Assembly (NCBI GenBank): GCA_902788315.1
Contig: CADAJS010000031.1
Span: forward strand, 1-34,848
DNA length: 34,848 bases
Source: an uncultured Bacteroidales bacterium
GTDB lineage: Bacteria > Bacteroidota > Bacteroidia > Bacteroidales > Bacteroidaceae
Reading direction: 5' to 3'
Of this stretch, positions 25,812 through 34,591 are shown piece after piece. Numbering within the stretch: position 1 is the stretch's first letter; each line of letters begins with the position of its first letter. The notes under the pieces were generated by a model. That model did no database searches. It was given only the letters and a program-made list of their open reading frames with translations, and was not told the DNA's origin. A program made the translations under genes and the position numbers.

Positions 25812-26627
25812 ATGAGCGTGAAAGTAAAAGATGTGATACGCGCCCTTGAACTTTTCGCGCCTCTGCCCTTGCAGGAGAGCTACGATAATGCCGGCTTGCA
25901 AGTAGGACTTACAGAGGCGGAGGTCTCAGGGGCATTGTTGTGTCTGGACGTGACGGAGGAAGTCATCGCTGAGGCGCGAGAGATGGATTGTGACCTGATT
26001 GTCTCTCACCATCCGTTGCTCTTTCGTGGACTTAAGCGTATCACTGACAGTACACAGGTGGAACGTTGTGTCCGGATGGCCTTGCAGTATAATATTGCCA
26101 TCTATTCGGCTCATACGAATCTGGATAATGCCGAGGACGGCGTGAACTACCGCATTGCTGAGAAGCTGGGCCTGCAGGATGTAGAACTGATGATGCCCCG
26201 ACGGGTGATGGTAAGCATAGAGGATCACGAGCAGCCGATAAAAGCCGGCAGCGGAGTGATTGGTTATCTGCCCGAGAGCGACGACTCGTTGCAGTTCCTG
26301 CAACGAGTGAAGGAAGCATTCGGCGTCGAGTGCCTGATGCACAACGAGTTGCTCCAGCGTCCCATTCAGAGTGTGGCAATCTGTGGCGGTGCCGGCGACT
26401 TCATGCTCGACGAGGCTATCCGGCTCCAGGCCGATGCATTTCTGACTGGCGAGATGCACTATCACCAGTTCTTCGGTCATGACCAGCAGATACAGATTGC
26501 CGTACTCGGACATTACCAGAGCGAGCGTTACACGCCCGACTTACTGTTCAGTGTGCTTGGACGTAGCTTCCCGTCGTTACCACTTTTCCGCAGCACGGTG
26601 AACACGAATCCGATTAAGTATTTGTAG
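25812..26627 (+). CDS. Nif3-like dinuclear metal hydrolase family protein
   Basis: A 271-residue member of the Nif3/DUF34 family, often annotated 'GTP cyclohydrolase 1 type 2'. The start MSVKVKDVIRALELFAPLPL is chosen because the promoter lies inside the upstream extension of the frame. Metal-binding residues are present in YDNAGLQVG, SHHPLLFRG (H66, H67), SAHTNLDNAEDGVNY (near 95-110) and the C-terminal GHYQSE motif, which together bind two metal ions in the family's structures. The physiological substrate of this family is not settled. The insert-free length of about 270 residues is usual for Bacteroidales. The zinc-ribbon gene follows after 112 nt, an association I recall from related genomes. 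Confidence 0.92.
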   Translation: MSVKVKDVIRALELFAPLPLQESYDNAGLQVGLTEAEVSGALLCLDVTEEVIAEAREMDCDLIVSHHPLLFRGLKRITDSTQVERCVRMALQYNIAIYSAHTNLDNAEDGVNYRIAEKLGLQDVELMMPRRVMVSIEDHEQPIKAGSGVIGYLPESDDSLQFLQRVKEAFGVECLMHNELLQRPIQSVAICGGAGDFMLDEAIRLQADAFLTGEMHYHQFFGHDQQIQIAVLGHYQSERYTPDLLFSVLGRSFPSLPLFRSTVNTNPIKYL

Positions 26628-26636
26628 AAATGCCCT

Positions 26637-26667
26637 CGCCACCCTCTGTGGAAGGGAAAACGTGGCG
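26637..26667 (+). repeat. Intergenic hairpin
   Basis: CGCCAC (26637-26642) and GTGGCG (26662-26667) are exact arms with an internal CCT/AGG stem, between the Nif3-like and zinc-ribbon genes. No T-run follows, so it is more likely a processing element than a terminator. Confidence 0.5.
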
Positions 26668-26739
26668 GAGTATTGATGCGGCAGGCTGGTATGAATGATA
26701 TGATGAAATAGAAAATTAATAAGTGAATTGATAATAACT

Positions 26740-27579
26740 ATGGCAAAAGAGAAAGTGAAAGACCCCGCAGAACTGAGCGTGGAAGAGAAATTAAAGAATC
26801 TGTACTCACTGCAGACCATGCTCTCTGAGATTGACAAGATTAAGACATTGCGTGGCGAACTGCCCTTGGAAGTGCAGGACCTTGAGGATGAAATCGAAGG
26901 CCTGACTACGCGTATTGAGAAGATGACGAGCGAGATAGAATCTCTCAAGGCTGAGATTAGCGAGCGCAATGCTGTGATCAATACCAACAAGGCTAACATC
27001 GAACGTTACAAGGAGCAGATAGACAGCGTGCGTAACAATCGTGAATATGATAATCTGACGAAGCAGATTGAATATGCCGAGCTGGACAACCAGTTGCATG
27101 AGAAGAAGATCGGTGAGGCAAAGGCTCTCATGGCTGCTCGCACGGAGGAGATGGCCACAAGCAATGAGCAGTTGGGCGAAAGACGTACCGACTTGGAAAT
27201 CAAGAAGAGCGAACTGGACGAAATCATCAGTGAGACGAAGGCAGAAGAAGACAAACTGCGTGAAAAAGCCAAGAATGTCGAGCTGACTATCGAACCGCGT
27301 CTCTTGAGTGCTTTCAAGCGTATCCGTAAGAACAGCCGCAATGGTTTGGGTATCGTATATGTGCAGCGTGATGCTTGTGGCGGTTGCTTCAACAAGATCC
27401 CGCCCCAGCGTCAGCTGGATATTCGTATGCGCAAGAAGATTATCGTGTGCGAGTATTGTGGTCGTATCATGATTGACCCCGAACTGGCTGGTGTAAACCT
27501 GGAGACCAAGCCGGCAGATGAGAAGCCAAAGCGTAAGCGCCCGTCGCGCAGAAAGACCGACGAAGCAGCCGAGGCATAA
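26740..27579 (+). CDS. Coiled-coil zinc-ribbon protein (DUF164/C4-type)
   Basis: A 279-residue cytoplasmic protein starting at the ATG at 26740. Residues 10-190 form a long coiled coil (heptads rich in Leu, Glu and Lys). A C4 zinc ribbon then follows with C213-x2-C216 and C237-x2-C240 (CGGC ... CEYC), and a strongly basic tail (KPKRKRPSRRKTDEAAEA). This is the architecture of the DUF164 / CT398-like family, which is thought to act in nucleic-acid or secretion-related assemblies; its function is not established. It pairs with the Nif3-like gene and is followed by a strong terminator at 27594. Confidence 0.88.
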   Translation: MAKEKVKDPAELSVEEKLKNLYSLQTMLSEIDKIKTLRGELPLEVQDLEDEIEGLTTRIEKMTSEIESLKAEISERNAVINTNKANIERYKEQIDSVRNNREYDNLTKQIEYAELDNQLHEKKIGEAKALMAARTEEMATSNEQLGERRTDLEIKKSELDEIISETKAEEDKLREKAKNVELTIEPRLLSAFKRIRKNSRNGLGIVYVQRDACGGCFNKIPPQRQLDIRMRKKIIVCEYCGRIMIDPELAGVNLETKPADEKPKRKRPSRRKTDEAAEA

Positions 27580-27593
27580 TAGTATTAAGGACG

Positions 27594-27660
27594 CTTGCCC
27601 TCCTATCCTCCAAACAAAATGTTAATACATAGCGGAGGATGGGAGGGCAAGTTCTTTTTC
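27594..27660. terminator. Terminator between convergent genes
   Basis: CTTGCCCTCCTATCCTCC (27594-27611) pairs with GGAGGATGGGAGGGCAAG (27634-27651), 18 bp with one wobble, followed by TTCTTTTTC on the plus strand. It lies between the zinc-ribbon gene (+) and the small lipoprotein gene (-) and can probably serve both. Confidence 0.85.
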
Positions 27661-27667
27661 TGTAACG

Positions 27668-28024
27668 TCAGGGCGTGAGCACCTTCTGCACGCCATCGAT
27701 GATGCCCTGGATCTGGTTGGCCGCATCGATTATTTTATTGCTCGCCTTGCCCAGCACGCCTTTGGCGATGTAGCCGAGACATTGTCCTTTTAGCTCGCCA
27801 ATCTCGTGCGACTCGGCTTGGGAATAATCGTACTTGGACAAGCGACGGTCAATTTTCTCGTACTTCTTCTGCTCCTTGACCCACTCTTTGAAGTTATAGC
27901 TCGTAGCATTTGCCTCAATCTCTGTGGTCAGGTTGCGCAGGTCCTGTAGTGCTGCCTCTCTTCCCGTATGGCAGGAGGAGAGCATGATGCCGGCAATGGC
28001 AGCTAATAGGAGATTCTTCTTCAT
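27668..28024 (-). CDS. Small lipoprotein of unknown function
   Basis: A 118-residue lipoprotein: lipobox LSSC (C18) after a typical signal (MKKNLLLAAIAGIMLSSC). The mature part is helical and charged, with ALQDLRNLTTEIEANATSYNFKEWVKEQKKYEKID near the start and a hydrophobic C-terminal helix (NKIIDAANQIQGIIDGVQKVL). I do not recognise the family with certainty. Its ATG overlaps the stop of the PurF-like gene (ATGA, 28021-28024), so the two are probably translationally coupled, which is an unexpected pairing of an outer-membrane-type lipoprotein with a cytoplasmic enzyme. Confidence 0.8.
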   Translation of the reverse strand: MKKNLLLAAIAGIMLSSCHTGREAALQDLRNLTTEIEANATSYNFKEWVKEQKKYEKIDRRLSKYDYSQAESHEIGELKGQCLGYIAKGVLGKASNKIIDAANQIQGIIDGVQKVLTP

Positions 28025-29469
28025 GTCTGTGTCGGTTCTATGGGTGTGTTTCTTTCAGTCAGGGTATGCATGGACGAACCATCGAAGCAGTGTGTGCAGA
28101 TGTGTTCCTTAGGCAGCCCTATGGCTTTGACGAGCGTTTCCAGCTTACTGAACTTAAGGCTCGTGAGGTTTAGTCTCCGTCTTATTTCCTCCACCATTCG
28201 CTTGTATTCGGGCGAATCGGTGGTGGCGTAGGCCTGGAGGTTCTTGTTCGAGTCTCCTTCGAGTTCGCCTATGATGCGACGTGTGATTAGTTCCAGCACG
28301 TTTTTGCTGGCTGAGAAGTTGACGAATGGACATGCATAGATGAGTGGCGGACATCCAATACGCATGTGCACTTCCTTGGCCCCCAGGGCGAATAGTTCCT
28401 TGGCATTGTCACGCAGCTGAGTACCGCGTACGATGCTGTCGTCACAGAAGAGCATGCGCTTGCCTTGCAGCACGTCGCGGTTGGGAATGAGTTTCATTTT
28501 GGCCACAAGGTTACGCCTCTCCTGATTGTTCGGCATGAAGGAGCGTGGCCATGTGGGTGTGTATTTGGCAATGCCGCGTTGATAGGGACAGTGGTGCCCC
28601 TCGGCATATCCTACGGCCATACCCACACCGCTGTCGGGGATTCCGCATGCACAGTCGACAGATACATCATCCTCCCTTCCCATCACACGTCCGCATTCAT
28701 TACGCACCCACTCTGCGTTGCGTGCTTCATAGCAACTTGTGGGGAATCCGTAGTACACCCATAGGAAGGAGCATATCTGCATACCCTTGTTGGGGCGGCG
28801 TAGCTGTTCGATGTGGTCGGCCTTGATGTGGATAATCTCGCCCGGGCCTAAGTACTTAGTCGTCTCGTAGCCCAGGTTGGGGAAGGCTGATGATTCGCTT
28901 GTGACGGCGACGGCTTCTTCCTTTTGTCCGACGACGATGGGCGTGCGGCCCCACGAGTCTCGAGCTGCGATGATGCCGTCCTCGGTGAGCAGCAGCATGG
29001 AGCAGCTGCCTTGGATGTTGTTGAAGACATTCTCAATACCATCTACATAGTCTTTACCCTTGATGATGAGTAGTGCAACGAGTTCTGTCGGGTTGATCTT
29101 CCCGCTGCTGAACTCAGACAGGTGCATGTTCTCTTTGAGCAGCTGTTGGGCCAGTTCTTCCTTATTGTTAATCTTGGCCACAGTGACCAGGGCAAAGCGC
29201 CCCAGGTGGCAGTTCATCAGTAGTGGCTGGGCATCTGTGTCGCTGATGATTCCGATGCCTGCCTTTCCACAGAATTTTTCGAGCTCCGGCTCAAAGCGGG
29301 TCCGAAAGTAGGTGTTCTCCAGATTGTGTATCGTACGTTTGAATCCGAACTCGGCACTGTACGTGGCCATACCGCCACGTTGTGTGCCGAGATGGGATTG
29401 GTAATCGGTTCCATAGAATAGCTCTGTTGCGCATTCGCGTTGGGAGACTAAGCCAAAAAATCCACCCAT
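28021..29469 (-). CDS. PurF-like protein lacking the glutaminase nucleophile
   Basis: A 482-residue protein related to amidophosphoribosyltransferase (PurF), which makes phosphoribosylamine from PRPP and glutamine. It begins MGGFFG instead of the MCGIxG of active PurF, so the N-terminal nucleophilic cysteine is a glycine, and the usual RYST and NG glutamine-binding segments are also not present. The PRPP site is kept: LFCDDSIVRGTQLRD (341-354, with D343, D344). Four cysteines in the positions of the Bacillus-type [4Fe-4S] cluster remain (C233, C380, C458, C461). I recall Bacteroidales homologues with the same MGGFFG start. It could use ammonia, or act as a PRPP-binding regulator. A strong Shine-Dalgarno AAGGAGG stands before its ATG. 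Confidence 0.85.
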   Translation of the reverse strand: MGGFFGLVSQRECATELFYGTDYQSHLGTQRGGMATYSAEFGFKRTIHNLENTYFRTRFEPELEKFCGKAGIGIISDTDAQPLLMNCHLGRFALVTVAKINNKEELAQQLLKENMHLSEFSSGKINPTELVALLIIKGKDYVDGIENVFNNIQGSCSMLLLTEDGIIAARDSWGRTPIVVGQKEEAVAVTSESSAFPNLGYETTKYLGPGEIIHIKADHIEQLRRPNKGMQICSFLWVYYGFPTSCYEARNAEWVRNECGRVMGREDDVSVDCACGIPDSGVGMAVGYAEGHHCPYQRGIAKYTPTWPRSFMPNNQERRNLVAKMKLIPNRDVLQGKRMLFCDDSIVRGTQLRDNAKELFALGAKEVHMRIGCPPLIYACPFVNFSASKNVLELITRRIIGELEGDSNKNLQAYATTDSPEYKRMVEEIRRRLNLTSLKFSKLETLVKAIGLPKEHICTHCFDGSSMHTLTERNTPIEPTQT

Positions 29470-29524
29470 GTTATCCTCCTTTTTTGCTATGTAATATGTT
29501 GTAAAATATAAGTTCTTGCTGTGT

Positions 29525-30784
29525 TTAGCGGTCTATGATGCTGGCTGCTACTGCATTGCTGACGATGGAGCGTAAGCGTACTGTCCCGCCTCCATCCTCG
29601 AGATGGACGACGTTGGTGAGCAGGATTACGCTGCAGTCCGTCGCGGGATCGATGACGATTCCTGTGCCGGTAAAACCTGTGTGGCTGTATGTCTCGGGCG
29701 AGAAAAGGTCGCCGTTGCATGAGGCATAGGCGCTGTAGCAGTCCCAGCCATAGGTTCGTCCGAACTGTTCGGCAAATCGGGGTACGGTGCGGAGCAGGCG
29801 GGCAGTGAGCGGACTTATTATCTGCTTTCTGTTCCATGCGCCGTTGTTCTGCAGCATGGCACAGAGCACGGCGATGTCCTCGGCTGTGCTGAAGAGTCCG
29901 GCGTTCCCGCTTATTCCTCCGTTCAAGAGACGTGCCAGTGGGTCGTGCACCATTCCGCAGAGCACGCTGTCGGCAGTCTGTTTCGACGTGGGAGCCACGA
30001 ACTCGCGCCACTTCCCGGCTGTGTCCTGCGGGTCGGCCCAGCAGGGCAGGCTAGTGTTACGCCATACGCCGCTTGCATCGGGGGCGCAGGGCAGATAGTC
30101 CGTATGGTTCATGCCTAACGGGGCGAAGATGTGGCTCCGCGAGAAGTCGCGCAGGGACATTCCGCTGATTGTCTCCACGATACGTTGCAGCGTGATGAAG
30201 TTCAGACAGCTGTATCTGAATGCGGTTCCTGGCTCGGAGAGCCGTTTCATGTGTGAGATGCGGTCGATGGCTGCATCGGGATTGGGAACTGCATCGGCGG
30301 CAGGGGAGAAGTAGGCGGGCAGTCCGGACGTATGTGTCAGGAGATGCTGGATGCGGATGGTCGTTGTTTCTCCGTTCTCGTCGCGCCAGTCCTCGAAGTC
30401 GGGAATGTACTGGTTCACGGCATCGAGTAGCCGCAGGTGGCCTTGTTCGCAGAGGATGAGCGTAGAGATGGCGGTGGACATAGCCTTGCTGCACGAAGCC
30501 ATGTCGAAGATAGTGTTCGTGGTCATCTCGCGTGTCACGGGCCATGTCTGTCGGTTGCCGTAGGCCTTCAGGTAGGCCATCTTTCCGTGTCTCACCACGG
30601 CCAGCACGGCGCCGGGGATGTTTCCTTTCTTGATTGCGTCTTCGATGGCCGAGTCGGCTCGGAGCAGGCGTTGTGAGTCCATGCCCACTTTCTCGGGGCG
30701 AACGATTGGCAAGTGCTGTGCATTGCCAATGAAGGGCAGCACGATGAAAAGTGCTGCGAAGAGGTATTTCCAGATTGAACGCAT
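29525..30784 (-). CDS. Serine hydrolase of the beta-lactamase/class C family
   Basis: A 419-residue exported protein (signal MRSIWKYLFAALFIVLPFIGNAQ). The serine-hydrolase motifs are S97-C-S-K100 (the SxxK nucleophile motif, in FDMASCSKAM), Y191-S-C (the Tyr of the YxN/YSD motif, in FRYSCLNF) and H368-T-G (third motif, in YSHTGFTGTG). The third residue of the YxN motif is Cys, which is unusual. Such proteins act as D,D-carboxypeptidases, esterases or muropeptide hydrolases; true cephalosporinase activity is not indicated. It is preceded by the GH76-like gene, sharing one base of its ATG with that gene's TGA. Confidence 0.9.
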   Translation of the reverse strand: MRSIWKYLFAALFIVLPFIGNAQHLPIVRPEKVGMDSQRLLRADSAIEDAIKKGNIPGAVLAVVRHGKMAYLKAYGNRQTWPVTREMTTNTIFDMASCSKAMSTAISTLILCEQGHLRLLDAVNQYIPDFEDWRDENGETTTIRIQHLLTHTSGLPAYFSPAADAVPNPDAAIDRISHMKRLSEPGTAFRYSCLNFITLQRIVETISGMSLRDFSRSHIFAPLGMNHTDYLPCAPDASGVWRNTSLPCWADPQDTAGKWREFVAPTSKQTADSVLCGMVHDPLARLLNGGISGNAGLFSTAEDIAVLCAMLQNNGAWNRKQIISPLTARLLRTVPRFAEQFGRTYGWDCYSAYASCNGDLFSPETYSHTGFTGTGIVIDPATDCSVILLTNVVHLEDGGGTVRLRSIVSNAVAASIIDR

Positions 30785-32085
30785 CAGTGAACCACTACTT
30801 TCTTATTATTAATAATGTATATGCCTGCGGGCAGGCCTTCGGTATCTGTCGTGTGGCTGCGCACGAGGCGCCCGCCCAGGGTATATATGCTATTGTTCTG
30901 TGCTCGTGTGGGCATCATGGGCACCTGGATGTCGCTCTCGTCGGGCTTTGTGGTCAGGCCGATGCACATGCGTGCTACGTTTTCCATGAGCGATGCTCCG
31001 CTGGCCATTGCGCCCATCGATGCAGTCTTGCTGCTGTCGTAAGCATCGCCCCAATAGTAGGGGCAGAACATGGCTGGATAGCTGTCTTTGTCCAGGTTCT
31101 TCCAGAGTACGTCGGCATTCTTCAGTATGGCCACGATGAGACTTCGTCTTGTGGAGAATGTCATCGACTCGTCCAGGCAGAAGTTTACGGCGTATGGGAT
31201 GAGTACGGCCTTGAAGAGGCTTTGGTCCATGCTGGTGCCTTCGTGGCGCAGCAGTCCGTTGCTCGTGCATCTGCCGCTGGTGAAGGCATAGTTGATGTAT
31301 GTCGTTGCATTGAGCCTGTAGGTGGAGCGCCCTGTGATGTGGTATAGCTGTCGGCATGCTTCGCCGAAGGTGCCCTGTGTATAGGTGAGAGGCGGCTCTT
31401 CCACTCGTCCGTCGCTCTTGCAGATGTTTTTCACGGTGAAGTTATATAGTTTCTCGGCATAGGTCAGGTAGGTGGAGTCCCCGTAGAGCAGGAACAGCTT
31501 TGCTGCCGCCAGACATGCCGGAGCTTCGGTGCAGGCATTGGGGCCGCTTCCTTCGTCGGTGTTCCATGGAAGCCAGAATCCGCGCTCGTCTTCCTTGGCG
31601 CGTTTGATGATGGCATTGTCGAAGAGCCGTTTGGCTGTGGTGGCGTATGTCTTGACACCCAGCGCCTCGTTCAGGCGTAGCAGGGACAGACATATCCAGC
31701 ACATGTCGTCTGTGTAGGGGTTCTCGAAGCCTGTGGCGCCGCCCGAGTAGTTGTTTGCCTTGTTGGTGTACCAGCGCTGCATGTACGTGCGGTACTTAGT
31801 GGCCAGTCCGGTGTCGTCACCTTTGTGGCGCTCATATCCGTAGATGAGCACGTCGATGGCGTGTGCCTGCTGCCAGTAGATGTAGGTGCTGGAGTGCTCT
31901 ACGTCGTGTGGGGTGGAGTAGAAGGTTCCCTTCGTCTTGTTCATGAACTGCTCGATGAGCACGTTCGTCAGGCTGTCGGCCTTTGTGGTGTAGTCATTCT
32001 TGACCAGCGCTGCCAGCGCACTGCTGTATGCATGTGCGTTTGTCGCGCACGCGATAATATATATAAGTAGTAGGACTCTTCGCAT
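30784..32085 (-). CDS. GH76-like glycosidase with type IX sorting tail
   Basis: A 433-residue exported protein (signal MRRVLLLIYIIACATNAHA). The fold looks like an (alpha/alpha)6 GH76 endo-alpha-mannanase: the paired catalytic aspartates fit D126-D127 in PYTDDMCWICLSLLRL, with aromatic-rich helices (STYIYWQQAHAIDVLIYGY; RGFWLPWNTDEGSGPNACTEAPACLAA). The C-terminus, YTLGGRLVRSHTTDTEGL followed by PAGIYIINNKKVVV, is a typical type A T9SS sorting signal, so the protein is probably placed on the cell surface or secreted. The substrate is likely an alpha-1,6-mannan or a related glycan, but is not proven. It sits with the serine hydrolase as the first genes of the minus-strand cluster. Confidence 0.82.
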   Translation of the reverse strand: MRRVLLLIYIIACATNAHAYSSALAALVKNDYTTKADSLTNVLIEQFMNKTKGTFYSTPHDVEHSSTYIYWQQAHAIDVLIYGYERHKGDDTGLATKYRTYMQRWYTNKANNYSGGATGFENPYTDDMCWICLSLLRLNEALGVKTYATTAKRLFDNAIIKRAKEDERGFWLPWNTDEGSGPNACTEAPACLAAAKLFLLYGDSTYLTYAEKLYNFTVKNICKSDGRVEEPPLTYTQGTFGEACRQLYHITGRSTYRLNATTYINYAFTSGRCTSNGLLRHEGTSMDQSLFKAVLIPYAVNFCLDESMTFSTRRSLIVAILKNADVLWKNLDKDSYPAMFCPYYWGDAYDSSKTASMGAMASGASLMENVARMCIGLTTKPDESDIQVPMMPTRAQNNSIYTLGGRLVRSHTTDTEGLPAGIYIINNKKVVVH

Positions 32086-32124
32086 TGTAGAGTGTCGGGT
32101 TATGTCGTAACCTTGTGAAGTGAA

Positions 32125-32160
32125 AAAGAAAGTGGGGCCGCGCGTTGCAGGCGCAGCCCC
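32125..32160 (-). terminator. Terminator after aqpZ
   Basis: Arms GGGGCCGCGC (32134-32143) and GCGCAGCCCC (32151-32160) pair over 9 of 10 bp. On the minus strand the hairpin is followed by ACTTTCTTTTTC. It lies just past the aquaporin stop codon. Confidence 0.8.
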
Positions 32161-32178
32161 AGGGAATTTTCGTTTTGC

Positions 32179-32853
32179 TTATTCGTCTTTCTTGCAGGCA
32201 CAGCCACCAATCATGGCCCAGATGCCCGCAGCCAGCAGGGCACCTACGAAGGGACCCACAATGAATATCCACAGGTTCTGCAGTGCCGTTCCGCCCTGGA
32301 ATACGGCGGGAGCGATGGAACGTGCAGGGTTCACGCTTGTTCCCGTGTAGCGGATGCACACCAGGTGAACCAGCACGAGCGACAGACCGATGGCCAGTCC
32401 GGCAAAGTTGCCGGCGCCCTTCTTCTCGTCAGTCGTTCCCAGCACCACCAGCACGAACACGCAGGTGAAGATAATCTCAGCCAGCAGTCCGCCCAGTACG
32501 GTCACGCCCTCCTGCAGGTCGTTGGCTCCGGTTCCCTCGACGGCGGTGTTGGATGTGAGCAGCCAGAGCAGTGCGCTTCCGATGAAGGCACCGATGACCT
32601 GGAACACCATGTACATGCACGCATCCTTGCATGAGATGCGCTTCGAAACGAGACATCCCAGAGTGATGGCCGGGTTGATGTGGCAACCGCTGACGCCTCC
32701 GATGGTATATGCCATTGCCACTACAGCGAGACCGAAGGCCAGTGCTGTGGCAGCTACGCCTGCGGGTTCGCTGCATCCGATACTGGTTGCTACTCCGCAA
32801 CCCATGAGAACGAGCACCATGGTGCCCACCATTTCAGCAAGATACTTTTTCAT
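32179..32853 (-). CDS. aqpZ: Aquaporin Z-type water channel
   Basis: A 224-residue inner-membrane channel with the two hallmark motifs, HINPAIT (N60-P-A62) and SVNPARS (N175-P-A177). The residues that form the selectivity filter in E. coli AqpZ are matched: F40 (Phe43), H163 (His174), T172 (Thr183) and R178 (Arg189). This is the narrow water-selective filter rather than the wider glycerol filter. Six membrane helices are visible. It is downstream of mscL on the same strand with a 55-nt gap and no promoter in between, so the water channel and the mechanosensitive channel are probably co-expressed. Confidence 0.95.
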   Translation of the reverse strand: MKKYLAEMVGTMVLVLMGCGVATSIGCSEPAGVAATALAFGLAVVAMAYTIGGVSGCHINPAITLGCLVSKRISCKDACMYMVFQVIGAFIGSALLWLLTSNTAVEGTGANDLQEGVTVLGGLLAEIIFTCVFVLVVLGTTDEKKGAGNFAGLAIGLSLVLVHLVCIRYTGTSVNPARSIAPAVFQGGTALQNLWIFIVGPFVGALLAAGIWAMIGGCACKKDE

Positions 32854-32908
32854 AAGTTAAATGATTTAAAGGGTTTGTTCTTTGACCCGAACACTTCATG
32901 GCGTTCGT

Positions 32909-33343
32909 TTATTTCTGTTTCAGCAGGTCGCGGATCTCTGTGAGCAGTTTCTCCTCGGCCGAGGGTTCGGGAGCGGGAGCGGGCTCTGCGGGTGTCTCTT
33001 CCTTCTTCTTGGTCAGAGCGGTGATGCCCTTCACGAGCAGGAATACGCAGAATGCGATGATGAGGAAGTCCACGACATCCTGGATGAATGCGCCATAGTT
33101 CCATGTGACAGCCTCCTTTACCACCTCGTCGCCGTTCATCACGGCCTCCTTCATGGTCAGCTTCAGGTCGCTGAAGTCCACTCCGCCTACGAGCAGGCCG
33201 ATGGGAGGCATCAGGATGTTGTTCACGATGCTGGTGACGATTTTGCCGAATGCGCCGCCGATGATCACACCGACTGCCATGTCCACTACATTGCCCTTGA
33301 GTGCAAAGGCCTTGAAGTCCTGAATAAAGCTACTTTTTGCCAT
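32909..33343 (-). CDS. mscL: Large-conductance mechanosensitive channel
   Basis: A 144-residue inner-membrane pentamer that opens on membrane tension to release solutes in hypo-osmotic shock. The N-terminal amphipathic segment and TM1 ([33 protein letters not shown]) contain the conserved gate [19 protein letters not shown]2 ([18 protein letters not shown]) is followed by the usual cytoplasmic charged helix ([15 protein letters not shown]), joined by a Pro/Glu-rich linker ([12 protein letters not shown]). The length is normal. No consensus promoter box was found upstream. Confidence 0.97.
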   Translation of the reverse strand: MAKSSFIQDFKAFALKGNVVDMAVGVIIGGAFGKIVTSIVNNILMPPIGLLVGGVDFSDLKLTMKEAVMNGDEVVKEAVTWNYGAFIQDVVDFLIIAFCVFLLVKGITALTKKKEETPAEPAPAPEPSAEEKLLTEIRDLLKQK

Positions 33344-33393
33344 AACATTTAAAATTTATAGGGTTTTCGAGTGCGAATTTAAAAAGAATTTCG

Positions 33394-33401
33394 TAATTTT
33401 G
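33394..33401 (+). promoter_or_regulatory. -7 box before the small lipoprotein and gap
   Basis: TAATTTTG matches TAnnTTTG, 23 nt before the GTG of the small lipoprotein. There is no clear TTG upstream. No box was seen between that ORF and gap, so gap may also be read from here. Confidence 0.5.
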
Positions 33402-33424
33402 CACGCAATTTAAGGGAAAAAGAA

Positions 33425-33514
33425 GTGAAAAAGTGCATTTATCTCATAATTTTGGTGCTTGCGACCCTGTTTGTGACAGCATGTAAGACGGCACATCACT
33501 GCAATTGTGGTTAA
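33425..33514 (+). CDS. 29-residue lipoprotein
   Basis: A GTG at 33425 starts a 29-residue frame: basic MKKC start, a hydrophobic segment (IYLIILVLATLFVTA) and lipobox VTAC (cysteine at residue 20), then a very short mature part KTAHHCNCG with two more cysteines and two histidines. It follows a -7 box at a sensible distance and stands 70 nt before gap on the same strand. Small lipoproteins of this shape are common in Bacteroidales but are usually missed by gene finders. Function unknown; a metal-binding mature peptide is only a guess. Confidence 0.6.
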   Translation: MKKCIYLIILVLATLFVTACKTAHHCNCG

Positions 33515-33572
33515 ATGGACGTACAGATAAACGAGCGAATGAACATTAGTTTTTCTAACCTATTATTATTAA

Positions 33573-34591
<1,019 letters not shown>

